From positions 2,790,001 through 2,854,000 of the forward strand of contig NZ_CP180316.1 of assembly GCF_051131705.1 (NCBI RefSeq): a DNA stretch of 64,000 nucleotides, read 5' to 3'. Source of the stretch: Arthrobacter_M sp030063245 (GTDB lineage Bacteria; Actinomycetota; Actinomycetes; Actinomycetales; Micrococcaceae). Shown here in pieces: positions 44,230 through 53,427 of this stretch. Position numbers and translations under genes: made by a program. How positions within the stretch are numbered: the first letter of the stretch is position 1; each line of letters starts with the position of its first letter. The notes under the pieces are model-generated. The model was not told where the DNA came from. It was given only the letters and a program-made list of their open reading frames with translations, and ran no database searches.

Positions 44230-45180
44230 GTGAGCACATTTACTTCCGCCGCATCGATCGACGCCGCCGCCGTCCTGCACCGCCGCGTCTTTCCTACCGG
44301 ACTGGGCCCGGTGGCTGTGCGGTATTCGCCCGCGGTGGCCCGGGCGGATCGGGGGAATGCTACGGCGGACGTGTACCTGCACGGGGCGGCCGGTTCCTGG
44401 ACCACCTTTATCCCGCTACTGGCCGCATCCGCGACGGCTGGAAACGGACATCCGGGGGAAGGGAATCCCGGGGACGAACGACACTCGGTGCTGATGGACC
44501 TGCCCGGCTGGGGCGAATCGACGCACGGAACGAGCGCCGCATCGCTGACCATGGCGACCATGGCTGAGGCGGTGACAGGTATTCTCTGGACCCTCGGCTA
44601 CCGGCACTGGAACCTGATCGGTCACTCGATGGGTGCCTTCCTGGCGCTGGAAATCGCGGCCGCCGAGCCAAAGCGGACGGCCAGCGTTGCTGTCATTTCC
44701 GGCGCAACGTTCAGCGTGGCGACGGCCGCGGCTCACCCGCTCCCGGGCCTGCTGCGCTTCCCAGCGTTCACCGCCATGCTGCTGTTGATGCGCGCCATGG
44801 CCGCCTGTGGACCGGTCGGAGAATTCCTGGTCCGCCGCACGGGTCGGAGCCCACTGATGCGTCCCCTGATGTCACCCTTCTTCTCCCATCCGCACGTCAT
44901 TGACGGTACCGTTATCACGGCGCTGGGCGAGGACGCACGTCCGGCTGCCTTTGCCGCGGCCGCGAGGGCCGCAGCCGGATACGACTTCAGCCGGTGGCGC
45001 GGCATCACGGCACCCGTACTGGCGGTGCGCGGCCTCCGGGACGTGTTCACGCCGCCGTCGGATCTGGTCCGGCTGGCGGAACTGGTGCCGCACGTCCGGC
45101 TGGTGACGATTCCTGGCTGCGGGCACTTTGCCCCCATCGAGCAGCCTGGATTTCTTGCCGGGCTGCTGGCGCAGTATTGA
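44230..45180 (+). CDS. alpha/beta-fold hydrolase
   Basis: A 316-residue serine hydrolase. Oxyanion region 'YLHGAAGSWTTFIPLL', nucleophile elbow 'LIGHSMGAFLALEIAA', Asp in 'RGLRDVFTPPSDL' and His in 'IPGCGHFAPIEQPGF' give a complete triad. The GTG at 44230 is chosen because AAGGAGCACC precedes it. A Gly/Asn-rich insert (about 60-85) is not typical. Substrate is unknown. Confidence 0.92.
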   Translation: MSTFTSAASIDAAAVLHRRVFPTGLGPVAVRYSPAVARADRGNATADVYLHGAAGSWTTFIPLLAASATAGNGHPGEGNPGDERHSVLMDLPGWGESTHGTSAASLTMATMAEAVTGILWTLGYRHWNLIGHSMGAFLALEIAAAEPKRTASVAVISGATFSVATAAAHPLPGLLRFPAFTAMLLLMRAMAACGPVGEFLVRRTGRSPLMRPLMSPFFSHPHVIDGTVITALGEDARPAAFAAAARAAAGYDFSRWRGITAPVLAVRGLRDVFTPPSDLVRLAELVPHVRLVTIPGCGHFAPIEQPGFLAGLLAQY

Positions 45181-45290
45181 GCCGCGAAGGCCGCCGAGGC
45201 GAAGTCATGGGCGGAAAGCCACCGGCGCTTGCCGCAGTCAGCGATATTCCGGGCGAATACGCCTACGGATCGCTGACGTAGGCTGACGGC

Positions 45291-46085
45291 ATGGGACAGA
45301 CCTCGGAGCACGCAGACGGCAATATAAAGCGGTCGGAAACGGCAACGGCGAAACGCGCAGAAGCGGGGGAAGCGGCCAACGGTTCGCCGGAAGCCGCCGC
45401 CGAGGACCACCTCGAAGCAGCGGCCGCCGTGGACCCCACCCAAGAGTCCGCGGCAGCAGACCGGCTGCAATCAGCTGCGGCCGTGCTGGACTGGCGGTTG
45501 CAGACCTTCGCGCTCTACGCCGAGGTCCGTGCCGCCGCTGCAGCGTCTCCGGCCAAGGCACACATCCTCTGGCGTGAACGGCGGGACGCCATGTTCGCCG
45601 ACCATCCGGCGTCGGCGCTGAACGCGGTAAGGAAAGAGACTTTTACCGGGCTGCCGGTTGCCCCGTATGACCCGGCCTTCCGCTTCGAGTGCGGGCTGAC
45701 GACGGAGGGTGCCGGTCAGGAAATGACCATCAGCACCGGCACGGACGGAGCGGTCCCCTTCGTCCGGCTCGGCGCCTTGGAGATACCGGGGATCGGCGCA
45801 CTGGCGGCTTGGAAACTGAACAGCTACGGTGGCGGCATCTTCATCCCCTTCAGGGACACGACCGCCGGACAGGACGGAGGCAGCTATGGCGCCGGCCGAT
45901 ATCTGCTGGACACGATCAAGGGCGCCTACCTGGGGCGGGCCGGGAACCACTTCATCATTGATTTCAATTTCGCCTACAATCCCTCCTGCGCCTACGACGA
46001 GGCTTGGGCATGCCCGCTGCCCGGCCCGGACAACCGGCTCGGGACCGCAGTCACGGTCGGCGAAATGTACTCCCCCATCGACTGA
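45291..46085 (+). CDS. DUF1684 domain-containing protein
   Basis: A 264-residue protein. An Ala/Glu-rich N-terminus (about 1-60) precedes the DUF1684 domain with the diagnostic end 'GAGRYLLDTIKGAYLG' and 'DFNFAYNPSCAYDEAWACPL' followed by 'GPDNRLGTAVTVGEM'. Three Cys and conserved Asp/Asn suggest a binding site, but no function is known for the family. The start is uncertain because of the low-complexity N-terminus. Confidence 0.88.
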   Translation: MGQTSEHADGNIKRSETATAKRAEAGEAANGSPEAAAEDHLEAAAAVDPTQESAAADRLQSAAAVLDWRLQTFALYAEVRAAAAASPAKAHILWRERRDAMFADHPASALNAVRKETFTGLPVAPYDPAFRFECGLTTEGAGQEMTISTGTDGAVPFVRLGALEIPGIGALAAWKLNSYGGGIFIPFRDTTAGQDGGSYGAGRYLLDTIKGAYLGRAGNHFIIDFNFAYNPSCAYDEAWACPLPGPDNRLGTAVTVGEMYSPID

Positions 46086-46219
46086 GCAACAGCTGCTCCT
46101 CTAAGGCTTGTTTCGAGTTCATACGGTTACCTTTGCTCGCTCCGTTGCGCCGTCTTGGAGGCATTGCCGGGGATCGAGCCGGCTAAGGGAGGACATCCCC
46201 AAGGAGGTAGGATGTCTTC

Positions 46220-47152
46220 ATGACGACCCCGACTCCCTTCCGCGTTGCCCGCGTCCGTCCGCTCGATGGTCCGGCAGCCGCTGGGCATGGCAACGCCGCT
46301 GAACCCGCTGCGCCGCAGAGCGCAGCACCCGCAGTACCGCACAACCCAGTACCCGCTGCCGCCGTTGGCGCGAGCTCCGAGCAGTTCTTCGTCGTCAACT
46401 CCGCGGCGGATTTCGGCAGTGATGACGGCAGGGTATGGGAAATCGTTGACACGCCCTTTCCCGCTTCGCCCGCGAACCAGAACAGCCCCCAGCGCGGACG
46501 GTGGACCGTCGGGGGCGCCGTCGACCAGTCGGAATTCACCTTCCTGGCTCCGTGCGCGCCGGCCAATGTCTTCGGAATGGCCCACAACACCGGCGCCCCG
46601 GGACGTGCGTTGCCGCCGCAGGCCTTCCACAAGGCCGCCACCAGCGTGATCGGACCGGGCGACGCAATCGTCCTTAGCCCCACCGTCGGTTACGTTGACC
46701 CGGAAGCCGAACTGACCGTCGTCGTCGGACGCAGCAGCCGCAACCTGACACTGGGCAACGCGCGCGAGGCTGTGCTCGGCTTCACTATCGGCAACGACGT
46801 CTCGGCCCGCGACCTGCAGAAATCCGACGAACTGTGGATCAGCGCCAAAAGCCAAGACACCTTCACGCCGCTCGGCCCATGGATTGTGGTCAACCTGGAC
46901 GATGCCGATGCCGCGATCTCGATTGTGCATAACAACACCGCGCTCGCGGCCGCCAGCACCAAGGATCTGGGCTGGAGCGTCGACGAGATCCTGGTCTATC
47001 TGAGCTCCTTCATGACGCTGCACCCCGGCGACGTCATTCTGACGGGATTCCCGGCCGAATGCCGGCAGATTCAGCCCGGTGACACGGTGGTCTGCCGGAT
47101 CACGGGGATCGGCGAACTCACCAACCCGGTCCGGTCGTTGGTGGCGGAGTAG
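46220..47152 (+). CDS. fumarylacetoacetate hydrolase family protein (second copy)
   Basis: A 310-residue FAH-fold enzyme of the dioxo-acid hydrolase/isomerase type. Metal ligands in 'DPEAELTVVVGRS' and 'FTIGNDVSARDLQKSD', plus 'GDVILTGFPAE', correspond to the other FAH protein at 5932-6708. Its first 60 residues are an Ala/Pro-rich extension. It lacks a pathway neighbour, so the substrate is unknown. Confidence 0.9.
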   Translation: MTTPTPFRVARVRPLDGPAAAGHGNAAEPAAPQSAAPAVPHNPVPAAAVGASSEQFFVVNSAADFGSDDGRVWEIVDTPFPASPANQNSPQRGRWTVGGAVDQSEFTFLAPCAPANVFGMAHNTGAPGRALPPQAFHKAATSVIGPGDAIVLSPTVGYVDPEAELTVVVGRSSRNLTLGNAREAVLGFTIGNDVSARDLQKSDELWISAKSQDTFTPLGPWIVVNLDDADAAISIVHNNTALAAASTKDLGWSVDEILVYLSSFMTLHPGDVILTGFPAECRQIQPGDTVVCRITGIGELTNPVRSLVAE

Positions 47153-47245
47153 CGCTTTTCGGACGGACCTCGGACACAACCGGTCACAGCTGAGCAACAG
47201 GGGATTCTTGGTTATGGCCCGGTTACGTGGAAGAGTCTAAGTACT

Positions 47246-47764
47246 ATGTCGATGCGAATTCCTGCCGAGCCGACCGAGGCGCGCCCGGGGAGCAGACCCG
47301 CGGAGCGCGGGGCTGATGTCTTCGCGGCGCCGGAAAGGCCTTCAGCGAAGCGGCCCAGGGCCATCTGGCAGCAGATGGGCGGCTTCCTTGTGGTAGGTGC
47401 GATCTGCACGCTCGCATCGGTCGCCATATTCGCCCTGCTGCGGCCGGCCGCTGGGGTGCAGTGGGCTAATCTGATCTCCCTCGTTCTGACCTCGGTCCTG
47501 AACACGGAGTTGAACCGCAGGCACAGCTTCGGCATCACCGACCGTGCCCGCTGGTTCGGCGACCACCGGCGCGGATTGTGGGTGATGCTGCTGGCGCTGG
47601 GCCTGACCAGCGGCAGTCTCTGGCTGCTGCATGCCTTGGCGCCGGACGCTTCGTTCGTGGATGAACTGCTCGTGATCACGGCCGCCAATGTTCTGGCCGC
47701 CACCACCCGGTTCCTGCTGCTGCGGTACTGGATCTTCCGCCGGGTCCGCCGACCCGCTTCCTGA
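47246..47764 (+). CDS. GtrA family membrane protein
   Basis: A 172-residue protein with four membrane helices (about 45-65, 70-90, 110-130, 140-162): 'FLVVGAICTLASVAIFALL', 'NLISLVLTSVLNTELNRRHSFG', and 'TRFLLLRYWIFR'. This is the GtrA/DPMS fold thought to move lipid-linked sugars across the membrane. No glycosyltransferase is nearby. It converges with the cysteine desulfurase across 47 bp. Confidence 0.9.
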   Translation: MSMRIPAEPTEARPGSRPAERGADVFAAPERPSAKRPRAIWQQMGGFLVVGAICTLASVAIFALLRPAAGVQWANLISLVLTSVLNTELNRRHSFGITDRARWFGDHRRGLWVMLLALGLTSGSLWLLHALAPDASFVDELLVITAANVLAATTRFLLLRYWIFRRVRRPAS

Positions 47765-47811
47765 CCGGACCGTGCGGGATCGCCAGCTGTTCCCGGCGGA
47801 GGGCCCGTTCG

Positions 47812-49026
47812 TCAGCGGCTGCCAGGCTGCAGCCGACCGATGGTTTCCAGAGCGCCGACGACGGCGTCCCCGGCCGTGCGCAGCTCGGCCTCCGTGATTG
47901 CGCTGCTGAAGCTGAAACGGACCGCTGTCTGGGCTACTTCGCTGCGGATCCCCAACGCTGTCAGCACGGCCGAGGGTTCGTCCGAACCCGCGGCACAGGC
48001 CGATCCGCTGGAGCACAGGATGGACCGGCGCTCCAGTTCCAGCAGCACGGATTCCCCGCTGGTTCCCGGAAAACAGAACGATGCAACCGAGGGCAGCCGT
48101 TCGGTCCGGTGGCCGGTCAGCACGGATCCGGGAATGCGGTGTCGAATGTCCGCGATGAAGGCCTCGCGGAGGGCGGCGACACGTGCCGCTGCAGCGGGGC
48201 GCTCGGCCTCGGCCAGCCGAAGCGCCGCCGCGAAAGCCACCGCAAATGCAACATTTTCGGTGCCGGAACGCGCTCCGCGTTCCTGACCGCCGCCGTGCAG
48301 CAGCGGCTCGGCGTGGACCCGCCCGCGCAGGTAGAGGACCCCGGAACCCTTCGGTGCCCCCAGTTTGTGCCCGGACATACTGAGCGCGTCGACTCCCAAC
48401 AGCCCGGGCTTAATCGGCAGCCAGCCAGCCGCCTGGACGGCGTCGGTATGGAACGGCACCTCGGCCGCCCGTGCCACGGCTGCCAGCTCCGCGATCGGCT
48501 GCACGGTACCGATCTCGTTGTTCGCGTACATGACGCTGGCCAAGGCCACATCGATTCCGGTGTCGTGGCTGTGGGCGCCACGTACGCCAGTGGCACCGTC
48601 CCCGCCACCCAGCAGCGAGGCGAAGACCGCCGGATCCACCCGCCCATCGGCGTCCACCGGAACAACGTCGACAGAGAATCCGTGGCAGCGCTGCAGATAG
48701 GCGGCGGATTCCTGCACCGCAGGATGCTCGACGGCGCTGATCAGCACCCGCCGTCGCGCCGGTTCCGCGGCATGGCGGGCCAGCGCGATGCCCTTGACCG
48801 CCAGATTGTCAGCTTCGGTGCCGCCTGCGGTGAATATCACTTCGCCGGGCAGGCAGCCGAGCAGGGAGGCAACCTCTTCCCGCGCATCCGCCAGCGCCGC
48901 GGCCGCTGTCTCTCCCAGCCCATGATGGCTCGAAGGGTTCCCAAACTGGCCGGTAAGGTAAGGCCACATCGCCTCAATCGCTTCGCGCCGGACCGGCGTG
49001 GTGGCCGCCGCATCCAGGAAAATCAT
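47812..49026 (-). CDS. cysteine desulfurase (NifS/IscS-type)
   Basis: PLP enzyme (404 residues) that releases sulfur from cysteine for Fe-S clusters. It shows 'IFLDAAATTPVRREAIEAM', PLP lysine in 'SMSGHKLGAPKGSGVLYL' and active Cys in 'ILCSSGSACAAGSDEPS'. The ATG at 49026 is used, as the family starts at 'MIFLDAAA'. It follows nadC by 7 bp in the nad operon. Since NadA needs a [4Fe-4S] cluster, this copy probably serves NadA, as nifS does in Bacillus nad clusters. Confidence 0.95.
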   Translation of the reverse strand: MIFLDAAATTPVRREAIEAMWPYLTGQFGNPSSHHGLGETAAAALADAREEVASLLGCLPGEVIFTAGGTEADNLAVKGIALARHAAEPARRRVLISAVEHPAVQESAAYLQRCHGFSVDVVPVDADGRVDPAVFASLLGGGDGATGVRGAHSHDTGIDVALASVMYANNEIGTVQPIAELAAVARAAEVPFHTDAVQAAGWLPIKPGLLGVDALSMSGHKLGAPKGSGVLYLRGRVHAEPLLHGGGQERGARSGTENVAFAVAFAAALRLAEAERPAAAARVAALREAFIADIRHRIPGSVLTGHRTERLPSVASFCFPGTSGESVLLELERRSILCSSGSACAAGSDEPSAVLTALGIRSEVAQTAVRFSFSSAITEAELRTAGDAVVGALETIGRLQPGSR

Positions 49027-49033
49027 GCCGTCC

Positions 49034-50008
49034 CTACCCGTCCATGCCACTGGGGGCAGGGAGCCGGGGCTCTGGCCGGTTCACCGGGAGCCCGTTACTG
49101 CCTACGCTGCCCTTGCCATTGGCGCCCGGCTCGACATTGACGTTGATGTCCAGCCCCAGATCCAAGGCACGGACGCTGTGCGTGAGCGCGCCGACGGAAA
49201 TGATGTCCACACCTGTGCGGGCGATCGCGGCGATCGTTGTGAGATTCACATTGCCGCTCGCCTCAACCAGCGCCCGCCCGGCCACTTGACGAACTCCGGC
49301 CTCCAGTTCATCGAGCGCGAAGTTGTCCAGCATGATGGTGTCCACTCCGACGGCCAACACCGGCTCGATTTGATCCTGCCGATCGACCTCCACCTCGAAA
49401 TGTACCGTGTGAGGCAAGCGCGCCCGGACGCCGGAGAGCGCCTTGGTCAGCCCTCCCGGGTCCGTCCCGGTGAGCACCGCCAGGTGGTTATCCTTGGCAA
49501 GGACCGCGTCGGAGAGGGAAAAGCGGTGGTTGTGGCCCCCGCCGCAACGGACCGCATAGCGTTCCAGCACGCGCAGGCCCGGGGTCGTTTTCCGGGTGTC
49601 CGTCACCCGTGCCTTGGTTCCCTCCACCGCCCGGACGTACTCTGCCGTCGAGGTGGCAATCGCGCTCATCCGCTGGGTCAGGTTCAGCGCCACCCGTTCC
49701 GCGGTCAGCACCGCTTGGGCCAGCCCCGTGACCGTTGCCAGCCGGGCACCCGCTGCAAAGGCCTGCCCGTCGGCCACCAGGAGCTCAACCTCGGCGAATG
49801 GATCTGTCAGCCGCATGGCTGCCGCAAAAACGTCGCCACCGCTGAAGATGCCCGGTTCTCGGGCCACCAGAGAGGCCGTTGCCATGGCCCGCGCGGGCAC
49901 CAAAGCCGCGGACGTGATGTCACCATAGGGCGCGTCCTCCTCCAGCGCTGCCTGCAGGATTTTCCGGACGGCCGGCTCGGGCAGAATTCCCGGGTCGATG
50001 GCATTCAT
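49034..50008 (-). CDS. nadC: nicotinate-nucleotide diphosphorylase (quinolinate phosphoribosyltransferase)
   Basis: Converts quinolinate and PRPP to nicotinate mononucleotide (324 residues). Signature segments: 'LEEDAPYGDITSAALV', 'TDTRKTTPGLRVLERYAVRCGGGHNHR', and 'VDTIMLDNF', 'ALVEASGNVNLTTIAAIA'. The C-terminal 30 residues are an extra Gly/Asn-rich tail. It overlaps nadB by 4 bp (ATGA). Confidence 0.98.
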   Translation of the reverse strand: MNAIDPGILPEPAVRKILQAALEEDAPYGDITSAALVPARAMATASLVAREPGIFSGGDVFAAAMRLTDPFAEVELLVADGQAFAAGARLATVTGLAQAVLTAERVALNLTQRMSAIATSTAEYVRAVEGTKARVTDTRKTTPGLRVLERYAVRCGGGHNHRFSLSDAVLAKDNHLAVLTGTDPGGLTKALSGVRARLPHTVHFEVEVDRQDQIEPVLAVGVDTIMLDNFALDELEAGVRQVAGRALVEASGNVNLTTIAAIARTGVDIISVGALTHSVRALDLGLDINVNVEPGANGKGSVGSNGLPVNRPEPRLPAPSGMDG

Positions 50009-52029
50009 AATTGCTCGCTTTCCTTGATCCTGACGTCATGCCCGGCGCCTGGGTCCGGCGCCTGTGACCCGCCTGTGCCAGAAACGTCCCAGTCATTTCG
50101 CCTCACCCAGAAAGCACGGGATGGCTTTTCCGGGCGTGCGGCGGCGTCTGCGCCCGAATGGTCACTGCGGAAATGCGCTCCTATGGATTCCGTTCGGTGT
50201 CCTGCGGCATGGACCAAGAGCCGGGACGCGGTGAGCAGATTCCAGCGCTCAAACTCCTGCTGGTCAGGCAATTTCGCGGGGTCCATGTGGACCGCTTTCC
50301 TCCCGGCCCTCCCAGGCTCCGCCGTTTCGAATTTCGCAGTCTGAGATCCCACTGGCACTGCTGCCCATGCGGCTAACGGTGCTGTTGCCGCCCAGCCGTC
50401 CAGCTGCTTGGCTGCAATGTCGAGACCGGCCCCGTCGCGGATAACCGACGCGCTGCGGGCCATCAACCGTCCCAGCTCGGCCACCTCGAAGTCGTATCCC
50501 GTTTCCGATCCTGCATGCAGCGCATGCAGTGATTGCAGTGCATGCACTGCAATCACTGTTTCGGAGCGGGTAGCCCCATCGTATGAACAGTCGATGGCCC
50601 TGGCGGCGATGCGTCCCCCAGCGAGGTCCGCCCCCGCTAGGCCGGAAGCCACGAAGTCGTCTTTACTGCCGGCCCCCGTGAAGTCGGAGGCTGTAAAGTC
50701 GGCCACCGCCCGCCGGGCGAAAACGAGCCCCTCCAGCAGGGAATTCGAGGCCAGCCGGTTCGCTCCATGGACACCGGTGCAGGCCACCTCCCCGGCTGCA
50801 TAGAGTCCGGGCAGGGAGGTACGACCGAGCAGGTCCGTGGCCACACCGCCCATCCAGTAGTGTGCCGCCGGGATGACCGGAAGTAGCTCTCGGGTCCAGT
50901 CGAAACCAAGACGCCGTACGGCGGCGTCGATGGTGGGGAACCGCGAGGCCAGGTAGCCCGCGCCCCGCGTCGTCTCCACGACGGTCGCGTCCAGAAAAAC
51001 AGTGGCATCCGGATCGGCACCAATGGCGGCCAGGTGCAGCGCGATGCTCCGGGACACTACATCCCGGGGCGCCAGCTCGGCGTCCGGGTGGTAGTCCGGC
51101 ATGAACCGGTGTCCGGCGCTGTCCCGCAGCACTGCTCCCGCCCCCCGGACAGCCTCGGAGATCATAAAATTACCCGGAACCGCGAGCGCCGTGGGATGGA
51201 ACTGAAAGAACTCGGTATCGGTAACCACCGCTCCGGCACGCCAGGCAGCAGCAAGACCGTCTCCGGTGGCAACAGAGGGATTGGTTGTGTATTCAAACAT
51301 CCTGCCGGCGCCTCCGGTGGCGAGCAGCACGGCGCCGGCCTGCACCTGATGGGCCGCGCCGTCGTGAAGGTAGCTGACGCCGTCCACCCGGCCTCCCGTC
51401 GACGTCAGTTCCGTCATAAAGGCATGCTCCAACACGGCGATCCGGCCGGCACCCGGCCATGTCCCGCGCTCCTCCGCACAGTCGGAAAGCCTGCCACCTG
51501 CAAGACCGTGGCGGGGAAGCTCCCCGTCGTCGGCCGAACGTGCCAGCACGGCGCCGATCAGCGCCTGCGCGATAGCGGCCCCGGTGGCGTCACCACCGGC
51601 GTGCAGAATCCGTGCCGCGGAATGCGCCGCCTCCAGGCCCAGCGCACGGCCGCCGGAGGAAGCGTCGATGTCAAAGTTGACTCCGAAATTCTCCAGGCGG
51701 GCAATATCGTCCTTCGCCTCCGTGCACAGGATCCGCACGGCCTCCGGGTCACAATGCCCGGCGCCGGCCTTAAGCGTGTCCGCGATGTGCGCCTCCACCG
51801 AGTCCCCGGGGGCAGCGTCATTGGACCCGAGCACGGCGCAGATCCCGCCCTGCGCAAAGCGGGTATTGCTTTGCTCCAGCGCGCCCTTGGTGAGCAGGGT
51901 CACCATGTCACCTGCCTCCGCGGCCAGCAGGGCGCCGTAAAGCCCGGCGATGCCACTGCCGACGACGACGATCCGGCGCGCGGCCGCGCTCCCCGCTCCC
52001 CCAGCATTCCCCGCTCCCGAGGTGGTCAC
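50005..52029 (-). CDS. nadB: L-aspartate oxidase, with palindrome-encoded insert
   Basis: FAD enzyme that oxidises aspartate to iminoaspartate (674 residues, longer than the usual 530-560). FAD fold 'IVVVGSGIAGLYGALLAA', 'TRFAQGGICAVLG', 'GVHGANRLASNSLLEGLVF' and the C-terminal Arg region 'HRTESIGAHFRSD' are intact. Extra length lies in a stretch near residues 480-505 (VIAVHALQSLHALHAG) encoded by a 32-bp palindrome and in a variable tail. The GTG start overlaps nadA by 4 bp. The gene is functional as far as the motifs show. Confidence 0.95.
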   Translation of the reverse strand: MTTSGAGNAGGAGSAAARRIVVVGSGIAGLYGALLAAEAGDMVTLLTKGALEQSNTRFAQGGICAVLGSNDAAPGDSVEAHIADTLKAGAGHCDPEAVRILCTEAKDDIARLENFGVNFDIDASSGGRALGLEAAHSAARILHAGGDATGAAIAQALIGAVLARSADDGELPRHGLAGGRLSDCAEERGTWPGAGRIAVLEHAFMTELTSTGGRVDGVSYLHDGAAHQVQAGAVLLATGGAGRMFEYTTNPSVATGDGLAAAWRAGAVVTDTEFFQFHPTALAVPGNFMISEAVRGAGAVLRDSAGHRFMPDYHPDAELAPRDVVSRSIALHLAAIGADPDATVFLDATVVETTRGAGYLASRFPTIDAAVRRLGFDWTRELLPVIPAAHYWMGGVATDLLGRTSLPGLYAAGEVACTGVHGANRLASNSLLEGLVFARRAVADFTASDFTGAGSKDDFVASGLAGADLAGGRIAARAIDCSYDGATRSETVIAVHALQSLHALHAGSETGYDFEVAELGRLMARSASVIRDGAGLDIAAKQLDGWAATAPLAAWAAVPVGSQTAKFETAEPGRAGRKAVHMDPAKLPDQQEFERWNLLTASRLLVHAAGHRTESIGAHFRSDHSGADAAARPEKPSRAFWVRRNDWDVSGTGGSQAPDPGAGHDVRIKESEQL
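50522..50558. repeat. palindromic repeat inside nadB
   Basis: 50527-50558 is a perfect 32-bp palindrome and 50511-50520 (CTGCATGCAG) is another. Bases 50522-50546 match 7549-7573 upstream of the toxin-antitoxin pair with one mismatch in 25. The insert keeps the nadB frame open. Confidence 0.88.
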
Positions 52030-53351
52030 GGCTTCGCCGCCAGCATCCGCTCCAGTGCCACCCGTGCCGGCACCGCTATTGATTCCGGAACCGTGATCCG
52101 GTTGAGCACTTCCCCGCGCAGTAGCCCTTCCAGCACCCATGCCAGGTAGCCCGGGTGAATCCTGTACATGGTGGAGCAGGGACAGATCACCGGATCCAGG
52201 CAGAAAATGGTGTGCTCCGGATGCTGGGCCGCCAGCCGGTTGACCATATTGATCTCCGTGCCGATGGCGAATGTGCTGCCGGCCGGCGCCGCCCGGACAG
52301 CCTTGAGAATGTAGTCCGTGGAACCGGCCGCATCCGCGGCGTCGACCACCGGCATAGGGCATTCCGGGTGCACTATTACCTGGACGCCGGGGTAGTCGGA
52401 CCGGGCCTTTTCGATCTGGCCGACGTTGAAGCGCTTGTGCACCGAGCAGAATCCGTGCCACAGAATCACGCGTGCGTCCCGCAGCGTCTGTTCATCGGTG
52501 CCGCCCCAGGGCTGGCGCGGGCTCCACATGGGCATCTTCTCCAGCGGCACGCCCATGGCCTTGGCGGTATTGCGCCCAAGATGCTGGTCCGGGAAAAACA
52601 AGACGCGCTGCCCGCGTTCAAATGCCCAGTCCAGCACGGTGGCCGCATTGGATGAGGTGCAGACGATGCCGCCATGTTCACCGCAAAAGGCTTTGAGTGC
52701 GGCGGAGGAATTCATGTAAGTCACCGGAATCACCGGAACCCGACCGCCGCCGTCGGGCTCTGTGCCGTAAAGCTCCTCAAGCCGCTCCCAGCAGGCTGTG
52801 ACGGATTCGATGTCCGCCATGTCTGCCATCGAGCAGCCTGCGGCGAGGTTGGGCAAAATCACGGACTGGTGAGGGCCGGAAAGCATATCCGCGGTCTCCG
52901 CCATAAAGTGCACACCGCAGAAAACGATCGCCTCCGCAGCGGGCTTGGCCTTGGCCGCATTGGCCAGCTGGAAGGAATCCCCGACGAAATCGGCAAACCG
53001 GATAACCTCATCCCGCTGGTAGAAATGGCCCAAAATCACGACGCGTTCCCCGAGCTCCGCCTTGGCAGCCAAAATGCGGGCCTCCAGTTCGGCGTCGCTC
53101 GCGTCTTTGTATTCCTGCGGCAGCTGCCCCTGCCGGGGCGTCGCGGTAGGCGCCACGTCCGACGACGACGCGCCGGGTCCGTAGCCGGGCGTCCCGGCCA
53201 GCGCTTCGGCAAGATCAAACTCCCACGGGGCGGTGGCCAGATCCGGACCGCAGGTTGCGGCCGGGGCAACCGGCTGACCCGCGGCGTCCAGGGCCGGAAC
53301 GGTCGCATCTTGGCGGGTGATGAGCGCAATTGCAGCATTGACTGATGACAT
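52026..53351 (-). CDS. nadA: quinolinate synthase
   Basis: [4Fe-4S] enzyme (441 residues) that condenses iminoaspartate with DHAP to quinolinate. Blocks 'VVILGHFYQRDEVI', 'FCGVHFMAETADML', 'MNSSAALKAFCGEHGGIVCTSSNA', 'VHPECPMPVVDAAD' and 'CLDPVICPCSTMYRI' include the three cluster cysteines. A longer N-terminus (about 85 residues before the core) is Ala/Pro-rich. It is first of the overlapping nadA-nadB-nadC genes and lies 76 bp after the NrtR gene. Confidence 0.97.
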   Translation of the reverse strand: MSSVNAAIALITRQDATVPALDAAGQPVAPAATCGPDLATAPWEFDLAEALAGTPGYGPGASSSDVAPTATPRQGQLPQEYKDASDAELEARILAAKAELGERVVILGHFYQRDEVIRFADFVGDSFQLANAAKAKPAAEAIVFCGVHFMAETADMLSGPHQSVILPNLAAGCSMADMADIESVTACWERLEELYGTEPDGGGRVPVIPVTYMNSSAALKAFCGEHGGIVCTSSNAATVLDWAFERGQRVLFFPDQHLGRNTAKAMGVPLEKMPMWSPRQPWGGTDEQTLRDARVILWHGFCSVHKRFNVGQIEKARSDYPGVQVIVHPECPMPVVDAADAAGSTDYILKAVRAAPAGSTFAIGTEINMVNRLAAQHPEHTIFCLDPVICPCSTMYRIHPGYLAWVLEGLLRGEVLNRITVPESIAVPARVALERMLAAKP

Positions 53352-53427
53352 CGGGGGCTTCCTTGGTCTGACGGATTTGAAGGGTTGAATCGCTCGAAGG
53401 GGTTGCAGGGGATGAAGTGGTTACGTG

